From Ignavibacteriota bacterium (lineage in GTDB: Bacteria; Bacteroidota; Ignavibacteria; UBA10030; UBA6906), in assembly GCA_016209805.1 (NCBI GenBank), contig JACQVJ010000106.1, positions 1 through 10,582 on the forward strand: a DNA stretch of 10,582 nucleotides, written 5' to 3'. Shown here in pieces: positions 1 to 6,519 of the stretch. The position numbers were made by a program, and so were the translations under genes. A model generated the notes under the pieces. That model was not told where the DNA came from. It worked only from the letters and a program-made list of their open reading frames with translations, and did no database searches. Every line of letters starts with the position of its first letter. Positions within the stretch are counted from its first letter, which is position 1.

Positions 1-1390
1 GCACTGGGGCGTGGCGCTCGTTCTTGGTCCGAACATCAACGCACCGATGGAGAGTGTTGCTGTGCCGAAGGCATATGAAGCTCTACAGAAAGCGATGGAA
101 CTGGCACCGAATGCAAGCGAGAAGGAGCAAGCATATATCAACGCACTTGCAAAACGATACAGCAAGGAGCCCCTCGAAAACAGGAAACCTCTCGACCTCG
201 CTTATGCCAATTCAATGCGGGAAGTTGCGAAGCGCTTTCCGGACGATCTTGATGCAGCAACTCTCTTCGGTGAATCACTCATGGACCTCATCCCGTGGGC
301 GTACTGGAGCAAGACGGGCGAAGCGAGTCCGGAGACGCCGGAGATTCTGGAGACATTCGAATCCGTCCTCAAGCGGAACCCCGATCATATCGGAGCGATC
401 CACCTGTACATCCATGCAACGGAAGCCTCGATGCACCCTGAGAAGGCTGAGCCGTACGCTGAGAATCTTGGATCGCTCGTCCCTGGTGCCGGCCACCTCG
501 TTCACATGCCCGCGCACACATTCATGCGTGTGGGTCGCTACCACGATGCGTCGGTCTCAAACAAGAAAGCAGACGAAGCGGATGATGCCTACGTAACTCA
601 ATGCAAAGTTCAGGGTCTTTATCCATTGGCATATCATCCACATAACAATCATTTTCTCTCTGCATCTGCTGCGATGGAGGGATGGAGTGCCGAGGCAATC
701 CGCGCGGCGCGCAAGACCGCTTCGCAGGTGGATCAGGGAATGATGTGCACGCCCGGTTGGGGAACATTGCATCACTACCTCGCAACGCCCCTGTATGTCT
801 TGACCCGCTTTGGAAAGTGGGACGAGATTCTTGCCGAACCCAGGCCACAGGAGAAGTACATCTATCCCGTCGGGGTCTGGCACTATGCGCGAGGGATGGC
901 CTTTCTCCGGAGGAACAAAATTGATTCGGCAAGGAGCGAACTGAAAGCGCTTGAGGAGATTGCAGCGGACAGTGCTCTGAATGCCATTACGATCTGGGAC
1001 ATCAACACATCTGTGGCGCTAATGACTATAGCAAAGGAACTTCTTGCGGGAGAACTGGCTGCAACGCGCAAGGACTTTCCATCGGCGATTCGCCACTTAA
1101 AAAAGGCTGTTGCAGAGGAGAATGAGCTGAATTACGATGAGCCCCCGCCGTGGAATCTTCCGGTCCGGCATGCCCTCGGAGCAGTCCTTCTTGAAGCACA
1201 GCGCCCGAAAGAAGCGGAAGAAGTATACCGTGAAGACCTGAAGCGATACCCTCACAATGGCTGGGGACTGCTTGGGCTTGAACAGAGCCTTCGAGCACAG
1301 GGAAAGACCGAAGCCGCCGATGACGTCAAGCGTCAGTTCGATAATGTTTGGACACATGCCGATGTGAAGCTGACGGCTTCACGTTTCTGA
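1..1390 (+). CDS. TPR-repeat protein, 5' end cut by window edge
   Basis: This is the C-terminal part of a tetratricopeptide-like helical-repeat protein. The frame is open to the window edge (codons from base 2 read H-W-G before the GTG at 11), so that GTG is almost surely internal and the true start lies upstream. Visible hallmarks of a widespread uncharacterised bacterial TPR family are L-G-P-N-I-N-A-P-M near the edge, W-A-Y-W around base 296, the run H-L-Y-I-H-A-T-E-A-S (about 400-430), and L-V-P-G-A-G-H-L-V-H-M-P-A-H (about 475-525). It ends with two TPR-like helical hairpins: E-A-E-E-V-Y-R-E-D-L, then W-G-L-L-G-L-E-Q-S-L. The conserved histidines and tryptophans suggest more than a bare scaffold, but no enzymatic function is established to my knowledge. 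Whether it carries a signal peptide cannot be seen. It ends at TGA 1388-1390, 116 bases before deoC, and I see no terminator there. Family call fairly sure; role unknown. Confidence 0.8.
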   Translation, partial: HWGVALVLGPNINAPMESVAVPKAYEALQKAMELAPNASEKEQAYINALAKRYSKEPLENRKPLDLAYANSMREVAKRFPDDLDAATLFGESLMDLIPWAYWSKTGEASPETPEILETFESVLKRNPDHIGAIHLYIHATEASMHPEKAEPYAENLGSLVPGAGHLVHMPAHTFMRVGRYHDASVSNKKADEADDAYVTQCKVQGLYPLAYHPHNNHFLSASAAMEGWSAEAIRAARKTASQVDQGMMCTPGWGTLHHYLATPLYVLTRFGKWDEILAEPRPQEKYIYPVGVWHYARGMAFLRRNKIDSARSELKALEEIAADSALNAITIWDINTSVALMTIAKELLAGELAATRKDFPSAIRHLKKAVAEENELNYDEPPPWNLPVRHALGAVLLEAQRPKEAEEVYREDLKRYPHNGWGLLGLEQSLRAQGKTEAADDVKRQFDNVWTHADVKLTASRF

Positions 1391-1423
1391 ATCGATAGGT
1401 TTTGTAAGATGAGGAGTGGGATG

Positions 1424-1455
1424 TTGAATATTCCAAACCAATCACCTATATTGTG
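1424..1455 (+). promoter_or_regulatory. Candidate promoter for deoC and the SPOR genes
   Basis: TTGAAT at 1424-1429 is followed after 17 bases by TATATT at 1447-1452, extending to TATATTGTG. This fits a housekeeping sigma promoter and also resembles the Bacteroidota layout of a TTG box about 20 bases before TAnnTTTG. Transcription would begin near 1460, after the GTG at 1453 and before the ATG at 1507, which supports the ATG as the deoC start. It is based on motif reading only. Confidence 0.45.
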
Positions 1456-1506
1456 TTGTGCAGTTCGGGCTCCCCGTGTGCACCTGCCATATGTGACTTC
1501 ACCTTC

Positions 1507-2388
1507 ATGAACCGCGAAACAATCGACCGCATCATCGACGAGATTCTTCGAGAGAAGCTCAAAGGCATCGACGGACATTCCTGCTGTAAGGACGGCGTCT
1601 GCTCGGACAATCTGTGCGTCGTCCATAACAAAGAAGGTGTTAGAACTATCGTCGATAATGGCGCGGCGCGTATCACGTCAGGTATCGGCGTCGAAGCCGC
1701 AGGGGGTGTTGACCCCGACCTTGCCGGCATGATCGACCACACGCTATTGAAACCGGAGGCAACCGTTACCGATATTGAGAAACTCTGCGGCGAGGCACGA
1801 AGGTACGGATTTGCAAGCGTGTGCATTAATCCGAGCTACGTTCCTCTGTGCGCAAGACTGTTGAAGGGAACCGACGTCAAGGTCTGCACCGTCATCGGCT
1901 TCCCGCTCGGAGCAACATCCACAGCATCCAAAGCCTTCGAGGCAGAACAGGCTATACGCGATGGCGCACAAGAAATCGATATGGTGATGAATGTCGGCAT
2001 GCTGAAATCGGGAGAATACGAGTACGTTGAGGATGATGTCTTCGCCGTTGTAACCACGGCGAAGCGATATCGTATTCTCACCAAAGTAATCATCGAAACG
2101 GGATTGCTGACGGACGAGGAAAAAGTGAAGGCGTGCATCCTTGCGAAACGTGCCGGGGCGGATTTTGTGAAGACCTCAACAGGATTCAGCAAGGGGGGTG
2201 CAACGGCGGGCGACATTGCCCTCATGCGCCGCATCGTGGGGAGTGCGATGGGTGTGAAAGCCTCTGGTGGAGTGAGGAGCCGCGAGGACGCGCTTGCCAT
2301 GGTGGCAAGTGGCGCTGACCGAATTGGTGCAAGCGCAAGCGTCAGGATTGTCACCGGTGAACTGGCAGAAGCAGCAAAAGGCTATTGA
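1507..2388 (+). CDS. deoC: Deoxyribose-phosphate aldolase with N-terminal extension
   Basis: DeoC (class I aldolase, TIM barrel) cleaves 2-deoxyribose 5-phosphate to glyceraldehyde 3-phosphate and acetaldehyde in deoxynucleoside breakdown. From ATG 1507 the protein has 293 residues. The catalytic core starts near residue 70 (M-I-D-H-T-L-L-K-P). It keeps the proton-relay Asp158 in E-I-D-M-V-M-N-V-G, the Schiff-base Lys222 in F-V-K-T-S-T-G-F, and the second Lys251 in V-K-A-S-G-G-V-R, so it should be active. The 70 residues before the core are unusual. Residues 2-18 form a probable amphipathic helix ([17 protein letters not shown]), followed by a segment with Cys26, Cys27, Cys32 and Cys37. Short DeoC enzymes of about 220 residues lack this. 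The helix resembles encapsulation peptides of microcompartment enzymes. A GTG at 1453 could add 18 residues but overlaps the promoter candidate. No Shine-Dalgarno is obvious at 1507. The gene abuts the next one directly. Confidence 0.93.
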   Translation: MNRETIDRIIDEILREKLKGIDGHSCCKDGVCSDNLCVVHNKEGVRTIVDNGAARITSGIGVEAAGGVDPDLAGMIDHTLLKPEATVTDIEKLCGEARRYGFASVCINPSYVPLCARLLKGTDVKVCTVIGFPLGATSTASKAFEAEQAIRDGAQEIDMVMNVGMLKSGEYEYVEDDVFAVVTTAKRYRILTKVIIETGLLTDEEKVKACILAKRAGADFVKTSTGFSKGGATAGDIALMRRIVGSAMGVKASGGVRSREDALAMVASGADRIGASASVRIVTGELAEAAKGY

Positions 2389-2859
2389 GTGAACAGGATT
2401 CCATTCAATACGCGGCTGCTTCTTTGCGGACTCTTCGTTTTCATTTCCTGGGGATGCGGAACATCCGAAGAATCACAGCAACTGCCGACAAGTCCACCCG
2501 AAACGACAGAGCAAACTCCACTACCCGAGTCGGGGTTTGAAACAAGAACCGACACCATCTTCACCGAGAAGCTTGGAAAACGGGCGGACACTTCTCGAGA
2601 ATCACGTTCCCGGGAAATACGCTTCGTGGTTCAAATAGGCGCATTCAAAGACCCCCGCAATGCGAGCCGAGTTCAGAATGCGGCTCGTGAACGCTATAAG
2701 CTTCCCGTGGTCAACGACTACCACGCAGGACTGTCACTCTACCAGATCCGCATCGGCTTTTTTGAGACCAGAGAATCGGCAAACGCATTCAGACAGCAAA
2801 TGATCAGGGAATTTCCCAAGGCGTACAAAGACGCGTGGGTCGTCCAGTTGAAGAGATGA
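2389..2859 (+). CDS. SPOR-domain lipoprotein (first of a tandem pair)
   Basis: Small envelope protein of 156 residues. It starts at GTG 2389, the base after the deoC stop (TGA-GTG), so translation is probably coupled. The N-terminus has a positively charged start, a hydrophobic run (L-L-L-C-G-L-F-V-F-I-S) and W-G-C at residues 21-23. This looks like a lipoprotein signal with a non-ideal lipobox (S-W-G-C instead of L-[AS]-[GA]-C). Residues 24-75 are Pro/Thr/Glu/Ser-rich and probably disordered. Residues 78-154 form a SPOR domain: F-V-V-Q-I-G-A-F-K-D opening, central Y-Q-I-R-I-G-F-F-E-T-R, and D-A-W-V-V-Q-L near the end. SPOR domains bind glycan strands stripped of stem peptides, usually at the division site, so a periplasmic role in cell-wall remodelling or division is likely. 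The specific protein is not one I can name. The GTG start is the only one that keeps the signal peptide. Confidence 0.85.
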   Translation: MNRIPFNTRLLLCGLFVFISWGCGTSEESQQLPTSPPETTEQTPLPESGFETRTDTIFTEKLGKRADTSRESRSREIRFVVQIGAFKDPRNASRVQNAARERYKLPVVNDYHAGLSLYQIRIGFFETRESANAFRQQMIREFPKAYKDAWVVQLKR

Positions 2860-3386
2860 TGATACGGAAGCTCGTCATAGCACTTTGCGCCGTCGGCATT
2901 GCAGGATGCAGTTCATCGAAGGAGACGAAGAAAACTGAAGAGACTTCGGATTTCACCGAAGTTCTTCACAAGTACGAGTCGACATTCGATCCCTCTGAAT
3001 ATGGACCCGATGCAACTATGGTGACGGAAACGGGGGAAGCAAAGACCGGAGCACCGGTTGATCCCTCAGAAATTGTAGCAGTTGAAACACCTGAGGTCGT
3101 CCCCGGTTTTAGAGTGCAACTCTTTGCAACAACGAGCATCGACGAAGCAAACGCAAAGAAAACGGAGGCGGAGAGTTTGTTCCCCGAGGAATGGTTCTAC
3201 GTTGTATACGACCCTCCTGTCTACAAGCTGCGGTCCGGCAACTTCCTGACTCGATTCGAAGCGGACAGATTCTCCAAGCGGGCTGCCGAGAGAGGATATG
3301 TTGACGCCTGGACGGTCCCCGATCGCGTCATCAAGAACCTTTCTCCCCGCCTTTCGCCTCATCAGAACGAGCAGCAACAGAAGTAG
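2856..3386 (+). CDS. SPOR-domain lipoprotein (second of a tandem pair)
   Basis: This is a lipoprotein of 176 residues from ATG 2856, which overlaps the preceding stop as ATGA. The next ATG, at 2859, would shorten it by one residue, and a GTG at 2835 would put seven non-signal-like residues in front. The signal peptide is clear: K-L-V-I-A-L-C-A-V-G-I-A-G-C, with a good lipobox I-A-G-C and Cys18. A charged, probably disordered spacer (about 19-80) leads to a SPOR-like domain at about 84-158: F-R-V-Q-L-F-A-T-T opening, Y-K-L-R-S-G-N-F in the middle, Y-V-D-A-W-T-V-P at the end. The layout matches the upstream neighbour, so the two look like diverged paralogues. Role inferred from the SPOR family: anchoring to the envelope by the lipid and binding denuded peptidoglycan. 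The last 56 bases overlap the end of the opposite-strand Big_5 gene. Confidence 0.83.
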   Translation: MMIRKLVIALCAVGIAGCSSSKETKKTEETSDFTEVLHKYESTFDPSEYGPDATMVTETGEAKTGAPVDPSEIVAVETPEVVPGFRVQLFATTSIDEANAKKTEAESLFPEEWFYVVYDPPVYKLRSGNFLTRFEADRFSKRAAERGYVDAWTVPDRVIKNLSPRLSPHQNEQQQK

Positions 3387-5259
3387 GTGAAGCTCGACTC
3401 CTCGTGATGAGCCGTTCACCTGTCCCAACGAAGTCGCGAATCTCCACTTCAATGTGTGGTATTCCTCTTCCTAGATTCCCCCGCTCTCTCTGAGAAGCAC
3501 TCTGAATTGTCTCTGGTCCCACTTCATCTCCATTGAAAAGCGCGAACCCGGGCGACCTCCTGAACGTCACGACAATACCCTCCACTCCCCAACGCGCTCT
3601 GACTTTGAATGTGTCCTGAAGAACGACAAAACGTTCGGAGGGTAGAAAAGGAAACGGCCTGCCGTATGAATAATTCCCCGAGCTATCTGTATCTCGAAAG
3701 GCGCTAACAGTGTAGTTGCCCTCAACGAGCCAATCAATTTTGAAGCGCCCAGGCTTTGGAAGTCGGGTGATACATTCCACCGGAGGTGTAGCACCAACCT
3801 TCGAAGCCGTGATGAATATCTCTCCTCCCCCTTCGCCGAGGAGGTCTATGACCTCTCCTTCGAGAACTCCCGTTGTTCTCAAATCCAGCGACTCAAAGGT
3901 AAGTCGATACGTTGAATCGCTGTAGCCATTGCCCTGATAATCGCTGATGGAATCAAGAACAACCGTTATCTGATACCACGCCTTGCTCGCGAGAGGATTC
4001 CGCGGTCCAAGAGATATGTCCGTCGCATTCAGCCAGCGTGTTTCCGCGCTCACGTTGCGCATTGTACTATCGGAAAGTGTCACCGCGCGTGAAGGATCAA
4101 TTCGGCTTACGGGCTCTGTAAATCGAATCACAAAGGCCGACTCCAACGGAATACCCTTTACACTATCTGCCAATCCAACGATATTCACACCCGGTTGTAC
4201 CGTATCCGGAAGATTCGTTCCGTTGAAGACATGGCTCGCGGCCGCCGAGTCAATTCGGTTTCCACTTCTGTCAAAGACGTTTCCGACTGTAAGACGGTAC
4301 GTAGCTGCACTATCAAGTGGCGAAGAGAGGACGAGTTCCGTTAGTGTGAGGGTTGAGCGATCCAGTGATTTGACCGCAATGCCCAAAGATCGAGAGTCGA
4401 GCGTATCGGCGAGGAGAAATGTTGCGTCTTCAAACGTAAGTGTGTCGATCGGTTCACTGAACCTTGCCTGAATGCGATGGCGGTTCAGGCCCTGCACGGC
4501 AGTCAGGAAAGGTTTCGCTGTGTCTTCTTGCGACAGTCGGAACCACACCTCGTTCACCTGTGGATGAAGTGAGTTCAGGATTATGTCACCGGTTGTGACA
4601 CCAAACTGGTCAACCTGTCCATCATACAGCAGATTGCGGTATTCATCCCTGATGGCAAACAGGCGGTACGAACCAAATCGGATGTTTGAAAGTGTAAAAA
4701 TCCCGCCGGCCCCTGTCTGCATGATGTAGTCCGGTTTTGTCCTCGCAGGGCTAAGCGTATCCGGATTCAGATCGTCCAACAAATAGGCAAACACCATCAC
4801 CCCTTCAGGCTTTTCGTCGAACACCCGACCTCTGATGAACCCTTGATCGATCGAATCGCCGGTGGTAAAGGCAAGCGTGAACCCCTGGGCCATTCTGTTC
4901 TTCGCACGAAGGTCCACCACATCCGTCCCAACATTCAACACATAAGTTGTATTAGCACGGAGCGAATCACTGAACGAAACCGTTACTTCAGTCCCGCTCC
5001 AGTCGAATTCAAGGTCGCCGACATATGGTGAAATGAAAATCGATTCTTCAACGGAACGACGGTCGACATACTCGCTGAACTCGAGCTCGATCGTTGTGGT
5101 CTCGACCCGTGTTGCGCTGCTATCCGGGATTGTTCTGATAACCATGGGAGGAGTGCTATCGAGAGGTCCGCCGCTTGGGGGAATTTGTCCGGCACACTGG
5201 AGCAGGAAGAACGCTAACAAGAGCGAACACAAGTGTGCCGCGGTTTTCCTTTCCAGCAT
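3331..5259 (-). CDS. Big_5 (Ig-like) domain lipoprotein
   Basis: Secreted lipoprotein of 642 residues. A hydrophobic signal (L-L-L-A-F-F-L-L-Q) ends at Cys22, followed by A-G-Q-I-P-P-S-G-G-P-L-D-S-T-P-P, the characteristic opening of Bacteroidota-type lipoproteins with an Ig-like Big_5 domain. The first Big_5 domain covers about 35-132 (I-E-L-E-F-S-E-Y-V through L-A-F-T-T-G-D). A carboxypeptidase-regulatory-like segment follows (about 140-225). Two more Big_5-like units come at about 240-345 (I-Q-A-R-F-S-E-P-I) and 355-455 (F-V-I-R-F-T-E-P-V). A final beta-sandwich at about 465-566 contains R-D-T-D-S-S-G-N-Y-S-Y-G. Family function is unknown; surface adhesion or outer-membrane structure is a guess. 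A 76-residue tail (567-642) resembles none of these domains. The gene starts at ATG 5259, 186 bases after mltG, with its own promoter candidate. The 3' end overlaps the convergent SPOR gene by 56 bases. Confidence 0.85.
   Translation of the reverse strand: MLERKTAAHLCSLLLAFFLLQCAGQIPPSGGPLDSTPPMVIRTIPDSSATRVETTTIELEFSEYVDRRSVEESIFISPYVGDLEFDWSGTEVTVSFSDSLRANTTYVLNVGTDVVDLRAKNRMAQGFTLAFTTGDSIDQGFIRGRVFDEKPEGVMVFAYLLDDLNPDTLSPARTKPDYIMQTGAGGIFTLSNIRFGSYRLFAIRDEYRNLLYDGQVDQFGVTTGDIILNSLHPQVNEVWFRLSQEDTAKPFLTAVQGLNRHRIQARFSEPIDTLTFEDATFLLADTLDSRSLGIAVKSLDRSTLTLTELVLSSPLDSAATYRLTVGNVFDRSGNRIDSAAASHVFNGTNLPDTVQPGVNIVGLADSVKGIPLESAFVIRFTEPVSRIDPSRAVTLSDSTMRNVSAETRWLNATDISLGPRNPLASKAWYQITVVLDSISDYQGNGYSDSTYRLTFESLDLRTTGVLEGEVIDLLGEGGGEIFITASKVGATPPVECITRLPKPGRFKIDWLVEGNYTVSAFRDTDSSGNYSYGRPFPFLPSERFVVLQDTFKVRARWGVEGIVVTFRRSPGFALFNGDEVGPETIQSASQRERGNLGRGIPHIEVEIRDFVGTGERLITRSRASPTSVAARSDEAKGGEKGS
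3385..3421 (+). other. Strong hairpin at the 3' end of the deoC-SPOR unit
   Basis: AGGTGAAGCTC (3385-3395) pairs with GAGC (3409-3412) plus TTCACCT (3415-3421). This gives 11 base pairs interrupted by a two-base CG bulge, around a 13-base loop. It begins inside the TAG stop of the second SPOR gene. No T-run follows on the + strand, so it is not a standard intrinsic terminator. It may mark a 3' end or protect one. It also lies within the coding sequence of the opposite Big_5 gene, so the pairing could be coincidental. Confidence 0.4.
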
Positions 5260-5303
5260 CGGAACCTTTTCGTGTGAAGAGTCGTTTACCCTATTGAAGA
5301 CGG

Positions 5304-5336
5304 CACAATATACAGAATTGCGGAGACAAAGAAAAA
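5304..5336 (-). promoter_or_regulatory. Candidate promoter for the Big_5 lipoprotein gene
   Basis: On the minus strand TATATTGTG lies at 5312 down to 5304, the same nine bases as in the deoC promoter candidate. The upstream box is poor: TTTTCT at 5335-5330, 17 bases away, within a T-run. Transcription would start near 5298, leaving a leader of about 40 bases before ATG 5259. It rests mainly on the shared -10 element. Confidence 0.3.
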
Positions 5337-5406
5337 ATCTCCCGCGTATTGGGGCCCTCTGGAATGTGTGGTGGTGGTAGTGTGGTGTCGATGGTGGGTG
5401 ATGACG

Positions 5407-5436
5407 ACAGGATTCCAGGAGGGTCCTGTTTTTTTT
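5407..5436 (+). terminator. Intrinsic terminator on the + strand, with no + strand gene before it
   Basis: In the gap between mltG and the Big_5 gene, TCCTG(T) at 5424-5429 can pair with either of two repeated left arms: CAGGA at 5416-5420 (3-base loop) or ACAGGA at 5407-5412 (11-base loop). Eight T bases (5429-5436) follow on the + strand. On the minus strand the run of A precedes the hairpin, so it cannot terminate mltG in the standard way. No + strand gene ends here. The rest of the 186-base gap holds a GT-rich tract (5361-5400) and the minus-strand promoter candidate. Confidence 0.45.
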
Positions 5437-5445
5437 GGATGAATG

Positions 5446-6519
5446 CTAACGCGGTGAGGACGCCTTCCCAATCCCTTCGGCATCACGCGAGGCCTGACTT
5501 TCCGCGTTAGAGCGGAGCCTTCTGTACATGCGGACGTAGCGCATGTGATCGTTGTAGTTGCTTGTAAACCAATGCCCTCCCTTTCCATTGGCAACAAAGA
5601 ACAGATAGTTGTGTCTCTCGGGTTGAAGCGCTGCGAGAATTGAAGCTCGTCCAGGGTTGTTTACAGGACCCGGAGGAAGGCCCTTATTCACATAGGTATT
5701 GTATGGATTGTTCTGTTTGAGATCAGAGTATCGAATTCGTCTTGGTCCATCATCGATCATATACTGAATGGTTGGATCGGCTTCCAGGCGCATCCCTTTC
5801 CTTAATCGATTATGATACACCCCAGCGATGGTCGCACGCTCCTCATCCAGCACTGCCTCCCCCTCCACTATCGATGCGAGTGTCAGCACCTGGTTCGTTG
5901 TCCAGCCAAAATCCCTGGCCCATTGATCAAGGGAATCATGATAAAATTCCTTGAATTGCTCAACGAATCGCCGGATGACATCCTGCTCGTCGGCTTGCCA
6001 AAAAAAACTGTACGTCTCCGGCAAGAGGTAACCTTCAAGCGATTGTGCCTGAATTCCCAGTGATTCAATGAAATCGGGGTCAGAGATAAGTGTAACAAAG
6101 CGCGCTGAGTCGATACCAATTGTTCGGGAGAGAATCCTCGCCTGAGCGCGGGCGCGCAAACCTTCCGGTATCGTCACGAAAATAGGAACGATCCCTCGTC
6201 CGTCCCGCATGTCGCGAAAGATCTCAATGTTTGAAACACCGCTTTTGAAGATATACTTCCCGGCAATCAATCTCGGCGTTCCGCCGTGGATTCGTGCAAC
6301 GAACACGAACAGCGATCGGCTGCGAATAATGCCTCGCGCCTCAAGCGAGTCGACAACCGATGCAAATGTTTGTCCTCTTGACAAATAGAACGGTTTCTGA
6401 TCTCCATCCACAAATGTGTTGGGACCGTAAAGTATCCGGTACAGGACAACCGCAGCGACAAGAAGAGTCGCGCCGGCAAGGACAAGGACAATCCTGTATC
6501 GCCTCATGAGTTCCTTCAT
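5446..6519 (-). CDS. mltG: Endolytic murein transglycosylase MltG
   Basis: MltG (YceG-like) is an inner-membrane lytic transglycosylase that cuts nascent glycan strands in the periplasm and is thought to set strand length. The chosen start, ATG 6519, overlaps the upstream stop as ATGA and gives 357 residues. ATG 6507 has a better Shine-Dalgarno (AAGGA four bases before) and would give 353. A single membrane helix lies at about residues 10-29 after R-R-Y-R. It is followed by a LysM-like region (about 45-110) and the catalytic domain, with E-G-Y-L-L-P-E-T-Y (162-170), A-S-I-V-E-G-E (215-221, containing the catalytic glutamate), L-E-A-D-P-T-I-Q-Y, G-L-P-P-G-P-V-N-N-P-G (280-290), and G-G-H-W-F near 314-318. 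Length is normal for the family (E. coli about 340). A run of eight T in the coding strand (Y-S-F-F-W, near 6000) is in frame. It is the third gene of the tsaD operon. Confidence 0.96.
   Translation of the reverse strand: MKELMRRYRIVLVLAGATLLVAAVVLYRILYGPNTFVDGDQKPFYLSRGQTFASVVDSLEARGIIRSRSLFVFVARIHGGTPRLIAGKYIFKSGVSNIEIFRDMRDGRGIVPIFVTIPEGLRARAQARILSRTIGIDSARFVTLISDPDFIESLGIQAQSLEGYLLPETYSFFWQADEQDVIRRFVEQFKEFYHDSLDQWARDFGWTTNQVLTLASIVEGEAVLDEERATIAGVYHNRLRKGMRLEADPTIQYMIDDGPRRIRYSDLKQNNPYNTYVNKGLPPGPVNNPGRASILAALQPERHNYLFFVANGKGGHWFTSNYNDHMRYVRMYRRLRSNAESQASRDAEGIGKASSPR

Noticed and set aside
1453-1506. Upstream GTG start that would add 18 residues to DeoC
   Set aside because: The GTG lies inside the -10 region of the promoter candidate, the added residues look like no domain, and the ATG at 1507 places the amphipathic helix at the N-terminus.
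5331-5360. Possible minus-strand terminator (CCC...GGG stem then TTTTTT at 5337-5332)
   Set aside because: Only three base pairs are convincing in the stem, so it was not listed as the mltG terminator.
5033-5380. Open frame of 115 codons on the + strand over the Big_5 gene start
   Set aside because: It lies mostly antisense to a well-supported lipoprotein gene and has no recognisable domain. Its composition looks like a shadow frame.
5286-5597. Minus-strand frame of 103 codons between mltG and the Big_5 gene
   Set aside because: It overlaps the mltG 3' end in another frame and reads a simple CA-rich tract as a run of Thr and His. There is no start context.
5995-6010. Run of eight A/T inside mltG as a frameshift or slippage site
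   Set aside because: The frame is intact and the encoded Y-S-F-F-W follows the conserved P-E-T motif as expected in the family.
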